A stretch of DNA of 48,114 bases from Candidatus Bathyarchaeota archaeon (GCA_013388895.1 JACAEK010000006.1:1-48114), one strand, 5' to 3'. Shown: positions 16,047 to 26,072, counted from the first letter of the stretch. The notes: generated by a model not told the origin, from the sequence alone. Numbers and translations: made by a program.

Positions 16047-16493
16047 ATGAAGTGTCTATATTGCGGATCTGAAAACCTCAAAACCCTTGAAACACGGGAT
16101 TCGCCAGATAACGCTGTTAGGCGTCGCAAGGAATGTGCCGACTGTGGACGACGATTCACGACTTACGAGTATGTGGAAAACATTGAGCTTATGGTGCGCA
16201 AAAAAGACAACAGGCTTGAACGCTTCGACCTGAACAAAATCGTCAGAGGTTTGCAGAAAGCGTGCGAAAAAAGACCAGTTTCAATGGACCAAATCCACGC
16301 ATTGTCTGAACAGGTTAGACAAGACTTGACACGTCTAGGTAGGGAGGAGGTTTCTTCAGGTGAGATAGGAGATTCAGTTATGAGACACTTAAAGAAACTT
16401 GACAGACTAGCCTACATAAGATTCGCTTCTGTTTACAGACAATTTGAGGAGCCAGAAGACTTTAGACGTGTGCTTCTTGAGGTGAAAAAATGA
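16047..16493 (+). CDS. nrdR: Transcriptional repressor NrdR
   Basis: A 148-residue NrdR, the ATP/dATP-sensing repressor of ribonucleotide reductase genes. The N-terminal zinc ribbon has Cys3 and Cys6 (MKCLYCG) and Cys30 and Cys33 (ECADCGRRFTTYE). The ATP-cone follows from about residue 47 (MVRKKDNRLERFD) to residue 138. Length equals the bacterial family norm. Its stop overlaps the nrdD start (ATGA at 16490), so repressor and target are one transcript, which suggests autoregulation. NrdR is common in bacteria but patchy in archaea. Confidence 0.95.
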   Translation: MKCLYCGSENLKTLETRDSPDNAVRRRKECADCGRRFTTYEYVENIELMVRKKDNRLERFDLNKIVRGLQKACEKRPVSMDQIHALSEQVRQDLTRLGREEVSSGEIGDSVMRHLKKLDRLAYIRFASVYRQFEEPEDFRRVLLEVKK

Positions 16494-18622
16494 AGTATGT
16501 AAGAAAACGTGATGGAAGATTAGAAGATTTTGACCAAGAACGCGTAACAAAGGCTATTTGGAAAGCTGCCAAGGCTGTTGGCGGAAAAGACCGTGAATTA
16601 ACCAAGACCTTAAGCGACAAGGTTGTGGCTGAGCTCAAGAAAAGTTTTGGTGAAGACGGCGTCCCCACAGTCGAAGAAATACAGGACATAGTTGAGAAAA
16701 CACTTATTGAGGAGGGACGCGCCAGAACAGCGAAGGCTTACATTCTCTACAGAAAGCAGCATCAAGACCTACGAGAGTTAGCTGCGTTGCTCAGCTCTGC
16801 AGACCTAGTGGACCAATATTTGGATATTGAAGATTGGCGAGTTAAAGAAAACTCAAACATGAGCTATTCGCTGCAAGGATTAAACAACTATTTGTCGTCC
16901 ACTGTCATAGCGAAGTATTGGATAACAAGAATTTATCCAAGCAACATTGCGGATGCACATTTTTCTGGTGATATGCACATTCACGACTTGGGCGTTTTAG
17001 GACCATACTGCGTCGGCTGGGACGTAAAGGATTTGCTGCTTTCAGGATTCGGCGGTGTTCAAGGAAAAATTGAAAGCAAACCAGCAAAGCACTTCAGAAC
17101 CGCCCTTGGACATGTGGTTAACTTTTTCTATACACTTCAAGGCGAAGCGGCTGGCGCTCAGGCTTTCAGCAATTTTGACACCTATCTTGTGCCTTTCATA
17201 CATTATGACGGATTAACCCAGAAAGACGTGGAACAAGCTTTGCAAGAGTTCTTTTTCAACATGAACGTGCCCACGCGCGTAGGTTTCCAAACACCTTTCA
17301 CCAATTTAACTCTAGACTTAGCTGTTCCAGAGTTTATGAAAGACGAACCTGTCATTGTTGGTGGAGAGGTAAAAGGCGAAGCCTATGGCGATATGCAGAC
17401 GGAGATGGAAATGTTCAACATGGCTTATGCAGAGGTCATGGGCAGAGGAGACTCGAAGGGCAGAGTTTTCACTTTTCCAATACCAACCTACAACATAACG
17501 AAAGATTTTGATTGGGAATCGCCCATAACTCAGAAAATTTTCGAAATGACAGCCAAATACGGCGTGCCCTACTTCTCTAACTTCATAAACAGCGACATGA
17601 AACCAGAAGACGTTAGAAGCATGTGCTGCCGCCTCAGGATAGATAATCGTGAACTACGCAAGCGAGGCGGAAGCTTCTTTGGAGCAAATCCGTTGACAGG
17701 CTCAATCGGCGTAGTAACTCTAAATCTGCCGAGGCTAGGGTATTTAGCAAAAGACGAAGCTGAATTCTTTCAACGCCTAGAAGCGCTTATGGAAATAGCC
17801 AAAGACAGCCTAGAAATAAAGCGGAAAGCCCTCGAAAGCTTCACTGAAAACAGCCTATACCCATATTCAAGACGATATTTAGGCAGTGTCAAAGAAGGCT
17901 ATGGAAAATATTGGAAAAACCACTTTTCCACCATAGGTTTAGTAGGCATGAACGAAGCGATATTGAACTTGTTTGGTTTCAGCATCGCCTCGACAGAAGG
18001 CTTAGAGTTCGCCGTAAAAGCGCTCAGTTTTATGCGTGAAAGGCTAGCGGATTTTCAAGAGGAAACGGGAAACATCTACAATTTAGAGGCGACACCTGCT
18101 GAAGGAACAAGCTACAGGCTTGCAAGAATAGACAAAAGGAAATATGTGGATATAATTGCGGCTAACGAGCGATATCTGACGAAAGGCGCTGAACCATTCT
18201 ACACTAACTCTTCGCAGTTGCCAGTTGATTTTGAAGGCGACTTGTTTGAAGCCCTAGAGCATCAGGAAAGGCTTCAGACGCTTTATACCGGTGGAACAGT
18301 CATGCACGTTTTCCTCGGAGAAAGGCTTTATTCGTGGAAGGCAACCGCCGAACTGATTCGCAGAGTAGCGTGGAACTCGCATCTGCCATACTTCACGTTG
18401 ACGCCCACATTCAGCATTTGCCCAACACACGGCTATATGGGCGGCGAACATCTGCAATGTCCAATTTGCAGCGCAAACTGTGAAGTTTATTCGCGTGTTG
18501 TTGGCTATTTGAGGCCAGTGGATCAGTGGAACGAGGGAAAACAGGCAGAATTTGCCATACGCAAAACCTTTGACAAATCAGTAATTCTACCAACACCAAC
18601 CGCCACTGCTATTCCAGCCTAA
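16490..18622 (+). CDS. nrdD: Anaerobic ribonucleoside-triphosphate reductase (class III)
   Basis: A 710-residue class III reductase that makes dNTPs from NTPs in anaerobes using a glycyl radical. An N-terminal ATP-cone (residues 1-95, starting YVRKRDGRLEDFD) gives allosteric control. The catalytic barrel carries a Cys pair in RSMCCRLRIDNREL. The C-terminus has the zinc site in PICSANCEVY and the glycyl-radical loop SRVVGYLRPVDQW, with the radical Gly at about residue 672. The gene overlaps nrdR by four bases and nrdG follows almost at once. This enzyme implies a strictly anaerobic dNTP route. Confidence 0.96.
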   Translation: MKYVRKRDGRLEDFDQERVTKAIWKAAKAVGGKDRELTKTLSDKVVAELKKSFGEDGVPTVEEIQDIVEKTLIEEGRARTAKAYILYRKQHQDLRELAALLSSADLVDQYLDIEDWRVKENSNMSYSLQGLNNYLSSTVIAKYWITRIYPSNIADAHFSGDMHIHDLGVLGPYCVGWDVKDLLLSGFGGVQGKIESKPAKHFRTALGHVVNFFYTLQGEAAGAQAFSNFDTYLVPFIHYDGLTQKDVEQALQEFFFNMNVPTRVGFQTPFTNLTLDLAVPEFMKDEPVIVGGEVKGEAYGDMQTEMEMFNMAYAEVMGRGDSKGRVFTFPIPTYNITKDFDWESPITQKIFEMTAKYGVPYFSNFINSDMKPEDVRSMCCRLRIDNRELRKRGGSFFGANPLTGSIGVVTLNLPRLGYLAKDEAEFFQRLEALMEIAKDSLEIKRKALESFTENSLYPYSRRYLGSVKEGYGKYWKNHFSTIGLVGMNEAILNLFGFSIASTEGLEFAVKALSFMRERLADFQEETGNIYNLEATPAEGTSYRLARIDKRKYVDIIAANERYLTKGAEPFYTNSSQLPVDFEGDLFEALEHQERLQTLYTGGTVMHVFLGERLYSWKATAELIRRVAWNSHLPYFTLTPTFSICPTHGYMGGEHLQCPICSANCEVYSRVVGYLRPVDQWNEGKQAEFAIRKTFDKSVILPTPTATAIPA

Positions 18623-18623
18623 A

Positions 18624-19310
18624 GTGACGCAGATGAAGTTCAGCGGCATCCAAAAAACAAGTCTTATCGACTTTCCAGAAAAAATCGCAACAGTTTTGTT
18701 TACGCCTGGCTGCAATTTGCGTTGTCCTTTCTGTCACAATTGGCGAATAGTGGTTGACCCTAAACCGCCATTTTTGAATGAAGAGAATGCTCTAAAAATT
18801 TTGGAAAAGAGAAAAAGATTCGTAGACGCAGTCGTGGTGACTGGCGGAGAACCCACATTGCATAATGAACTGCCAAAATTCTTGAAAAAGCTTAAGGAAA
18901 AAGCTTTCACAGTTAAGCTGGACACGAATGGTTTTTATCCGCAGGTTCTAGAGGAGTGCCTTGTCTACGTAGATTACGTGGCTTTGGATGTGAAGACTTC
19001 TCTAGAAAAATATGAGCGATTAGGAACAAAGGAAACAAAAACCTTGCTGCGCACAATAGAAATCCTGAAAAGCGGCAAAGTTGACTACGAGTTCCGAACG
19101 ACAGTGGTGCCCGGTTTCGTGGACGCTGAAGATATTTCACGTATAGGCGAAATTGTCAAAGGCGCAAAAACCTTTGCATTCCAACAATTCATTTCCGGCG
19201 ACACGCTAAACAGAAACTTCGAGACAGTTAAACCGTACTCGCCAGAAACAATCATAGGATTCGCCGAAAAAATGAAAGACTACGTTGAAAAACGGATACT
19301 TCGCATCTAA
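18624..19310 (+). CDS. nrdG: Anaerobic ribonucleotide reductase activating enzyme (radical SAM)
   Basis: A 228-residue radical SAM enzyme that installs the glycyl radical on NrdD. The CxxxCxxC cluster motif is TPGCNLRCPFCHNW (Cys30, Cys34, Cys37), followed by VVTGGEPTL, the SAM-binding GGE box. The start may be the GTG at 18624 or the ATG at 18633. Both are in frame and one base or so from the nrdD stop, so translation is coupled. The gene order nrdR-nrdD-nrdG leaves little doubt about the partner, although related activases of other enzymes share this motif. Confidence 0.93.
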   Translation: MTQMKFSGIQKTSLIDFPEKIATVLFTPGCNLRCPFCHNWRIVVDPKPPFLNEENALKILEKRKRFVDAVVVTGGEPTLHNELPKFLKKLKEKAFTVKLDTNGFYPQVLEECLVYVDYVALDVKTSLEKYERLGTKETKTLLRTIEILKSGKVDYEFRTTVVPGFVDAEDISRIGEIVKGAKTFAFQQFISGDTLNRNFETVKPYSPETIIGFAEKMKDYVEKRILRI

Positions 19311-19753
19311 ACTTTGTTCGCATATTTCAGAAGTTCCTCTAACGCATTTGTCCATGATTTGTCGAACCACTGTCGTGCCTCTTCCCATTCTGCTGAATCA
19401 TGCCACCCAGTATGCAGCAAATGAACTTCTGTGCCTTCAGCGGAAGGTATGAAGGACACTATCACGTGGGTGAGAGGCTTAGTATTATTCATGAAGTGTT
19501 TGTATTGTTTTGGTCCCTTCCATTCGAAAGCGAGAAACTTGCCACTTTCAATCACTAACACTTTACAGTCTATGGTGCTGTCGTCTTCTTTTTCTTCGGG
19601 ATTCCAAAACAACTCATATTTTCCACCAGTTTTTGGCTCAACATCAGCCAACTGTGTCAGCCACTTCTCAAGATGGTGATTCACAGTGAACATTTGAAAG
19701 GCTTTCTGTGCACTACACTTTAGACTAATTGACTTATAGATTATTTTGTCCAC
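19307..19753 (-). CDS. SRPBCC / AHSA1-like domain protein
   Basis: A 148-residue START-like (SRPBCC) protein. It opens with IIYKSISLKCSAQKAFQMFT, has the TGGKYELFW strand and LAFEWKGP, and ends with the long C-terminal helix RQWFDKSWTNALEELLKY, the usual AHSA1 layout. Such proteins bind hydrophobic ligands in a helix-grip cavity. No ligand can be assigned. It is convergent with nrdG (4-bp overlap of the ends) and five bases downstream of the GNAT gene, so probably co-transcribed with it. Confidence 0.88.
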   Translation of the reverse strand: MDKIIYKSISLKCSAQKAFQMFTVNHHLEKWLTQLADVEPKTGGKYELFWNPEEKEDDSTIDCKVLVIESGKFLAFEWKGPKQYKHFMNNTKPLTHVIVSFIPSAEGTEVHLLHTGWHDSAEWEEARQWFDKSWTNALEELLKYANKV

Positions 19754-19758
19754 ATCTA

Positions 19759-20343
19759 TTACTCCATGAAATATCGCATGATTGCACGTGTTTCTGAACG
19801 ACGAAGCACCTCAACAAATCCTGCCTTGCGGAATGTGGAAACTGAACCAGTATAGGCATAAACATCGGGAATCCTGCCTTTTTTAGGATCAACAGGATAT
19901 GCTTCCACAATCGTTCCGCCCTGCTTTCGAACATGCTCCAACGCGGCTTTCAGCAACTTTCCAGTTACGCCTTTGCCTCTAAACGATTTAGCAACGAAGA
20001 AGCAAACAACAGACCAAACGGGCTTATCGTCTACCCGCTTAAGCGTACGCGAACGCTCCAAAGCCGAATAAGCCTCTCTAGGCGCAACTGCACACCACGC
20101 AACTGGTTGACCACTAGCGTAAGCAAGAATGCCTAGGATTTCGCCAGAATCCACAATTTGCTTGAATGCTCTTCTGTTTCCCTCACCCTTAAGCCGGTCG
20201 AATTCAGAGCGTTTCAGTCGCCACCACATACACCAGCAACCGCCACATGCTCCGTGAGGGCCAAACAGTTTTTCCAAATCAGCCCACCGTGCACCAGTGA
20301 GCGGACGAAATTCCAAATTTGTTTTCGCATGTTTCAAAGACAC
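19759..20343 (-). CDS. GNAT-family N-acetyltransferase
   Basis: A 194-residue GNAT. The opening FRPLTGARWADLEKLFGPHG with the Cys-rich GGCWCMWWRL segment is a recurring signature of one small-molecule GNAT subgroup. The acetyl-CoA loop is AKSFRGKGVTGKLLKAALEH, and the end FRKAGFVEVLRRSETRAIMR is typical. Substrate unknown. It lies five bases upstream of the AHSA1 gene on the same strand and is divergent from the Rpb5-like gene. Confidence 0.88.
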   Translation of the reverse strand: MSLKHAKTNLEFRPLTGARWADLEKLFGPHGACGGCWCMWWRLKRSEFDRLKGEGNRRAFKQIVDSGEILGILAYASGQPVAWCAVAPREAYSALERSRTLKRVDDKPVWSVVCFFVAKSFRGKGVTGKLLKAALEHVRKQGGTIVEAYPVDPKKGRIPDVYAYTGSVSTFRKAGFVEVLRRSETRAIMRYFME

Positions 20344-20443
20344 TTCACTGCTCTCCTTGCCAATGATATTTTGAAGCGTAAAGCTTAAAGGGTTAATGTT
20401 TCGTTTAGGTTTCGAATGTTCTTAGCTTAAGAGGGTTTATTGT

Positions 20444-20995
20444 TTGAGTAAGCAAGAGAAAAGCTTAGAGGAACGCAAAGCCGAAGTTTTAATCAAACTC
20501 AGAGGATACAAGCTCATCAAAAAAGAAAAACACAAAGACGCAATTAGCTATCTTGTTGAAATTCCAAAGGAAAAGCGGAAAGCGATCATATGGTGCATTC
20601 CAGAAGAGAGCACCGTGGGCATAGCATCCATCAATCGTTTGCAGAAACTGATGAAAGAAAAAAACTTGGAAAGAGGCATAATAGTCACAAGCGGAAGATA
20701 CACGCACGCTGTTAAGCAAAGTGCAAACAAGAAAGGCGTGGAGCTTTTGCCAAAGACATTTCCTGTTTTCGACCTTTTTGAGCATAAACTCGTTCCAAGA
20801 CACGAAATCTTAACGCAAAAAGAGAAAGAACAGATGCTCACCGAGTATAAGGTTCAGCCTTATCAGCTGCCCCAAATTAAATCGTCAGACCCAGCTGTTA
20901 AAGTCATAGATGCCAGACCAGGCGACATACTGCGCATAATTAGAAAGAGTTCCACATCAGGCGAACACATAGGTTACCGATACGTCGTTGAATAG
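20444..20995 (+). CDS. RNA polymerase subunit H/Rpb5-like protein with an N-terminal extra domain
   Basis: A 183-residue protein. Residues 110-183 are a clear RpoH/Rpb5 C-terminal domain: EHKLVPRHEILTQKEKEQML, YQLPQIKSSDP, ARPGDILRIIRKS and the closing GYRYVVE. Typical archaeal RpoH is only this part, about 75-85 residues. Residues 1-108 add an alpha/beta domain with RKAIIWCIPEE, a helix INRLQKLMKEKN and ERGIIVTSGRYTHAVKQSA, which resembles the N-terminal jaw of eukaryotic Rpb5 and the restriction-endonuclease fold. The start is TTG after GAGGG. It stands apart from rpoB/rpoA genes. It may be the true subunit or a paralogue. Confidence 0.8.
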   Translation: MSKQEKSLEERKAEVLIKLRGYKLIKKEKHKDAISYLVEIPKEKRKAIIWCIPEESTVGIASINRLQKLMKEKNLERGIIVTSGRYTHAVKQSANKKGVELLPKTFPVFDLFEHKLVPRHEILTQKEKEQMLTEYKVQPYQLPQIKSSDPAVKVIDARPGDILRIIRKSSTSGEHIGYRYVVE

Positions 20996-21050
20996 CTCAT
21001 AATTAACTCTGCTTTTTTATTCATCGCAATTAGAGAAAAAAGAGAGGTTG

Positions 21051-24000
21051 TTATGTGCTGTTTGCTTGTGGCGGCACTGACGACGGTGCTGGAAATCGGC
21101 GGTAGATTAGGAAAAGTATTAGGATCAAGACGACAAGTCCAATGATGCCAATGCCAAAAGTTGCTTCGCTAACTGGGAACTGGAAGCCGATTACTGTGAT
21201 TTCGAACGAACCAACAGTAGCCGTTGTGGTTTTGCCGTTGGAATCTTCGACAGTAACTTCTACTTGATAGATGCCTTCAGCTTTGTCTGTAGTGTCGAAA
21301 ACAACATTTGCAGCCGCAACATTTGAGTAGTTGAAATCTTGTCTCACACCAACGGGGCTGATGATGCTAATTGTGATTCTGGCGGGGATAATATCTTCGG
21401 GGTCTTCGCCACTTGTTGCTATGAATACGACTTCGCCTACTGCAACTTTGCTCGGCGAAATCGATGACGACACAATCTTGGGCGCCATATTTTCAGCGTT
21501 CACAGTTCCACCCAGCATGAAGGTTGTCGCATCGTAGGCGTCTGTTGCAACCACGTAAACCATGTATGCACCTTCCAAGTCAGTTGTGAAGCTTCTAAGC
21601 CAGTGACCACCTACAGACGCTACTGTTGCATTATCCCATGAACTGTCAGGTCTTTGCACTGCAATTGTTACGCTGAAGTCGTCGCCTTCTTGATCGTGAA
21701 CAACTGCATCAACGCTTATTGTCTCTCCAAGTTCCGAAGTCGTAGGCGTAATGCTAATGTAGTCGACGATGGGAGATTCATTGGCGAATTGAGGATCTAG
21801 CCATCTAAGCATGTTAACTGCAAATTTGTCGGTGTCAACACTTGACAATGGTACGCTCTCTCCACTGAAGGCAAATGTGTAAAACCAAGCCATAAAATCG
21901 GAGTATTCTAGCCACTCAAAGACGTAGCTTCCGCCTACCGTGACCATTCTTGAAGTATAATGCGAATTTGCTTGCATCTCGTTTACTGCTACTACGAAGC
22001 CGCTTGCCCAGCCTAAGCCAGAATCGTCTGTTCCAGTGGCAATGCCAGTTGTTACAGATGTTTCTGTGTTGTAAGGCGTTACTGTTAGCACTGGTCCGGA
22101 AAACATAGTGAAGTTGTCTACATCGGCAAAAATTGGATGCGTCTTGTCAAGTCCAGTAACCAGTAAGTCTAGAATCCACGGTCCTGCGAGGCTGATACCA
22201 TAGTTGTAAGTGAACGAAGAGATTGATTCGCCCCCACTGTCAAACAAAATCGCAAAGTCCATTTTTCCTGCTTCATAGAGTTGCCTGAAAACAAGTATTT
22301 CGTTTGCCCTGAAGGGAAAATCAACATCATGCATGCAAAGCGCGTCGTAACCTCCGTAGACAATTATCTCTAGTGGGTCAGCTGCATCGACTAGAAAGCC
22401 CCTGTGCTGTCTAAAGTAGAGTTGCTGGTGCAAAGAGTCAACATCAAATCCTGCTTCTGCAGCCATCTTCCACCATTCAGATACGCCGGTGCCCCATTCA
22501 GCTCCACCCCACAAACGTTCACAATCTGCCCAGTAATTCACGTAGTCGTTATAGTAGTCTTCCCACAAGACCTTGTACTTCGGTTCTTGCACGTCGAAGT
22601 TCAAGCTAGTTGAAGCTATCGTGGTGGTTCCGTTCACTAATTCCACTTGACCAGTGTACATGCCTATAGGCGTGTCTTCAGCTATGTAGACTTGCAGTTC
22701 TGCAAAGAGCATCGCAGGCGCTGAGACATCATCTATAGTGATGGTGTCGCCGATTATGGATGTCATGTTGGGTACGAAATAGGCTGGTGAGGGGTCAGGA
22801 AGCATTTCTCCAAATATTTCCGCAACTACGTGATAGGTAAACTGTGTCACGTTAACGAAGTCCGCTATTTGTGATACGTTACCTGTTATTCGAAGTTGGG
22901 CGTTAACGAGTGCGCCGCCACCCACAAACACCGTTAAGTTGTGTAGTGTGAAGTCTTCTGGATACATTGTAATTAGTGGCATGCTTAGAGACTCGATTTC
23001 CATCGGTGTCATTACTGACAACAAAGGATTGTCGCCCTTTCGCTCTCCTTTTGGAGCGGCTGCAATCTCTGCAGTGAATCCATTATTCGTATAGTCAAGC
23101 TCAGGGTCAACGATTGTGCCCCAGATGCTAAGCGAAGTCATATTAACGCCAGATAAGTCGCACATTGAAGTTGCATTGAGCTTCATACCTGTGTCGACTA
23201 TTGCTGAAGTGCTAGGCAGCAGACCGGTTACGTTTTTCACGTTTATGCCGTTCATGTAAAGCATAACGTCTTCCGTGTACGTTCCGAAATTAGTGACATT
23301 GACTGATATTGTGGCTGTCCTATTTGCAAGCACATATTCTGGCCATGTTCCACCTACGCCAATTTCGTGATAGGTTGGCATCAACTGCTTAACAACAACG
23401 GTTACATCATCAATGTACCATCCTTCAAAGTCATTTGCGATGTCGTCAACAGTGTCGAAGAAGAAGCGTATCTGGATAGTATGCCCCATGAAAGCTGACA
23501 GATCAATTTCCTCTGTATGCCAAGCGCCCATAGTCTCGCGGTAGATTTGTTTAAGCGGCACGAATGGACCGCTGTCCACTGATATGTATATCCATCTTTG
23601 GTCGTATATCGAACTCTGTTCTGTTTCATACCAGCAATCGAACATGAGAGATGCGCCGTATCCACTGCTCAGAATAATCTGTGGTGAAGTTAAATCTCCA
23701 CTGTTGCTCAAACCGTTATCGTAGTTCCAAACAAAATCTTGTCCATAATACCATGCATGTGATGAACTGTAACTGCGGTGGTCAGTAATATGCCAGAAAC
23801 CAGTACTTGTCCAACTGCCTGAGCCAGATTCAACATCGTCAAAGAACATTTTGTCTTGGAAAAACTCGACTTCGGATGCGTCAGTGAACCATGATATGAC
23901 GTTTAGGCCAAATTGTAAATTGTCTACCATGTACAAAAATTGGTCGCTGAGAAGTCCATCGTCTGAAACAACGACTACTTTTCCCGTAGCTGGCGCAGAA

Positions 24001-26072
24001 GCTTCCCAAACCGCTACTGCCGGAAGTGCGGGGTCCCAGACCACTGTTTCTGCGCTCATGCTGGCATTTACGATTAAGCTAGCAATTGGATTGCCAAAGT
24101 AGAGCTCTGTGATTCCGCCTGTTATGATATGCGCGTTCATGTGTGATGAGAAGCCGCCTACTGCAGTGTTATTCCATGTAATGCCCCAGATTCCAGTCCA
24201 TTCATCATAGGCTTCTAGATCCCATACATTCTCGCCTATGATGAGCAGTGTACCATTGTGTTGAACATAATGCTCTAGCGTTTCTGGCGGTAGCATCAAA
24301 GTGTCGATAGTGTAAGGGTCTGGAATAATGAAAACATCATAATTGGGTTGACCTGTTATTGTATCAACTAAGGTGGCATTCGTGTATGGAGCAAAACCCA
24401 ATGTTATAGATGCTCCGTAGTTCTCCAGCAAAGACAAGAAGTTTACGAACTTCCATACATTGCTCAGTGAAGTGTCAACGAGAATAGATTTGCCTGTAAG
24501 ATTCAGTTGCGTCGTAAAAATTGGAGGGTTAGACTCGGCAGTGCCCATCGGTGTGGGAGTAGCCCATTGCGTTTTAGGCGCTGCATTCATAGTGTCGTAG
24601 GCATTTTTCACGTTCAGTCTGCCAGCTCCCTGAGCCATAGAATCTAAGCCCAAATCGTCTGCGCCTTGCATCATTGCTGCTTTAACGGTGTACGGTGTTG
24701 CGCCTGGAAACGCCTGCAACAATAACGCTGCTGCTCCTGAAACATGTGGCGTTGCCATGCTGGTTCCGCTGATTTCCAAATAGAATGTTTGCAATCCCAT
24801 GTATTCTTCATATTCTCTATAGAAAGCGAAGGCAGCAACTACGCCGGCTCCAGGTGCAACAATGTCAGGTTTTGCATGTAGCCCAAATTGTTCTGGTCCT
24901 CTGCTACTAAAGTAGATTAGATGATCAGTTTCAGACGTCGCACCGACGGTGATTACGTCAGGCGCAAATCCAGGCGTCGTAACTGTGAAATAGCCAAATC
25001 CATTGTTCCCTGCTGCAATGACCACAACGACTCCATGTTCCACGGCTTCTTTCAAAGCTAACACTACTGGATCTTGATCCGCCGAAACGTCTGGCCATCC
25101 ACCGAAACTTCCGCTAATAATGTCAGCTCCATGTGTTACTGACCATTCGATAGCGCCTATAATCCAGCTCCATTCACCTGAGCCTGATTGGTCAAAAGCT
25201 TTTGCATTATAGAGATAAGCTCCGGGAGCGACACCGCGTTCCGTTCCCGGTAGAATCGTCGCGTTATGATATTCCGTGGTGGGAAATGTCCCTATAAAGC
25301 CCATGGCTCCTGTTGCGCCTGTGCCTGCAGCTATGCTTGCAACGTGCGTGCCATGTCCGTGTAAATCGTCTGGAGATTCATAAGGTACGAAGGAGACTTC
25401 GGCAAGCACTTTGGGGTCGCATGTTGTTGGGTTGTCATCCATGTCGTCTAGGTCTGGATGATACTTGTTGATTCCAGTATCTATTATGGCTATAGTCACA
25501 TTTTTGCCAGTTATCCCTGCTGACCACATCTCTGTTGCGCCAATAAGCTCTGTAGTCTCATTCAAGTAGGCTGGATAGTTGCCGAACCATTGGTTGTATG
25601 GTAACTCTTCGTCAGATAGTTCTGCATTTTGCCAATTTTTGATTTCTGAATAATCTGGGTATGGCAGTTCCAAGCCTTCGTCGCTTGCTATCTTCATCTT
25701 CAAGTCAAGATAAACGTATTCAACTCCAGAAAGTTTGCTTATTTCTTCAATCATAGAAAGAGGTGCCGATGCCGATATAATTGGAACTAAGCTGAAGCGT
25801 TTGAGAATTTCTACTCCTTCAGGCAATTCAACATTAACGTCTGTTTTGTGTCGAATCAAAATTTTTACCAGTTCATCTGAAGCTTGGTGATTAACTCCTG
25901 CTTCTTCTAATTTTTCCAATAGCTGTGGACTGATGTATTGTTCAGGCATTGATTGAGTGCTTTGAGAGAAATCGTTTTCTATATCAGCATTTGTTGTGTT
26001 TATTTTTATCACGGGGATTATTGCCATTAAAAGAATTGCCATGATAAATAGTGTGGTGATCTTTTCTTTCAT
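21051..26072 (-). CDS. Giant secreted subtilisin-like (S8) protease with C-terminal membrane anchor
   Basis: About 1673 residues. A signal peptide (residues 1-29) is followed by an I9-like propeptide region and the S8 domain from about residue 165: Asp198 in IAIIDTGINKYHPD, His240 in GHGTHVAS, the oxyanion Asn in VVVIAAGNNG and the Ser in GTSMATPHVSG. Downstream are a ThuA/DUF4350-like segment, a jelly-roll domain (FDDVESGSGSW ... EGWYIDDVTV), CARDB-like and PKD/Ig-like repeats, and a final helix (IGIIGLVVLILILFLIYRR) that anchors it outside the cell. The frame opens 13 codons earlier, but the Met at 26072 starts the signal peptide. Peptide scavenging is the likely role. Confidence 0.92.
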   Translation of the reverse strand: MKEKITTLFIMAILLMAIIPVIKINTTNADIENDFSQSTQSMPEQYISPQLLEKLEEAGVNHQASDELVKILIRHKTDVNVELPEGVEILKRFSLVPIISASAPLSMIEEISKLSGVEYVYLDLKMKIASDEGLELPYPDYSEIKNWQNAELSDEELPYNQWFGNYPAYLNETTELIGATEMWSAGITGKNVTIAIIDTGINKYHPDLDDMDDNPTTCDPKVLAEVSFVPYESPDDLHGHGTHVASIAAGTGATGAMGFIGTFPTTEYHNATILPGTERGVAPGAYLYNAKAFDQSGSGEWSWIIGAIEWSVTHGADIISGSFGGWPDVSADQDPVVLALKEAVEHGVVVVIAAGNNGFGYFTVTTPGFAPDVITVGATSETDHLIYFSSRGPEQFGLHAKPDIVAPGAGVVAAFAFYREYEEYMGLQTFYLEISGTSMATPHVSGAAALLLQAFPGATPYTVKAAMMQGADDLGLDSMAQGAGRLNVKNAYDTMNAAPKTQWATPTPMGTAESNPPIFTTQLNLTGKSILVDTSLSNVWKFVNFLSLLENYGASITLGFAPYTNATLVDTITGQPNYDVFIIPDPYTIDTLMLPPETLEHYVQHNGTLLIIGENVWDLEAYDEWTGIWGITWNNTAVGGFSSHMNAHIITGGITELYFGNPIASLIVNASMSAETVVWDPALPAVAVWEASAPATGKVVVVSDDGLLSDQFLYMVDNLQFGLNVISWFTDASEVEFFQDKMFFDDVESGSGSWTSTGFWHITDHRSYSSSHAWYYGQDFVWNYDNGLSNSGDLTSPQIILSSGYGASLMFDCWYETEQSSIYDQRWIYISVDSGPFVPLKQIYRETMGAWHTEEIDLSAFMGHTIQIRFFFDTVDDIANDFEGWYIDDVTVVVKQLMPTYHEIGVGGTWPEYVLANRTATISVNVTNFGTYTEDVMLYMNGINVKNVTGLLPSTSAIVDTGMKLNATSMCDLSGVNMTSLSIWGTIVDPELDYTNNGFTAEIAAAPKGERKGDNPLLSVMTPMEIESLSMPLITMYPEDFTLHNLTVFVGGGALVNAQLRITGNVSQIADFVNVTQFTYHVVAEIFGEMLPDPSPAYFVPNMTSIIGDTITIDDVSAPAMLFAELQVYIAEDTPIGMYTGQVELVNGTTTIASTSLNFDVQEPKYKVLWEDYYNDYVNYWADCERLWGGAEWGTGVSEWWKMAAEAGFDVDSLHQQLYFRQHRGFLVDAADPLEIIVYGGYDALCMHDVDFPFRANEILVFRQLYEAGKMDFAILFDSGGESISSFTYNYGISLAGPWILDLLVTGLDKTHPIFADVDNFTMFSGPVLTVTPYNTETSVTTGIATGTDDSGLGWASGFVVAVNEMQANSHYTSRMVTVGGSYVFEWLEYSDFMAWFYTFAFSGESVPLSSVDTDKFAVNMLRWLDPQFANESPIVDYISITPTTSELGETISVDAVVHDQEGDDFSVTIAVQRPDSSWDNATVASVGGHWLRSFTTDLEGAYMVYVVATDAYDATTFMLGGTVNAENMAPKIVSSSISPSKVAVGEVVFIATSGEDPEDIIPARITISIISPVGVRQDFNYSNVAAANVVFDTTDKAEGIYQVEVTVEDSNGKTTTATVGSFEITVIGFQFPVSEATFGIGIIGLVVLILILFLIYRRFPAPSSVPPQANST

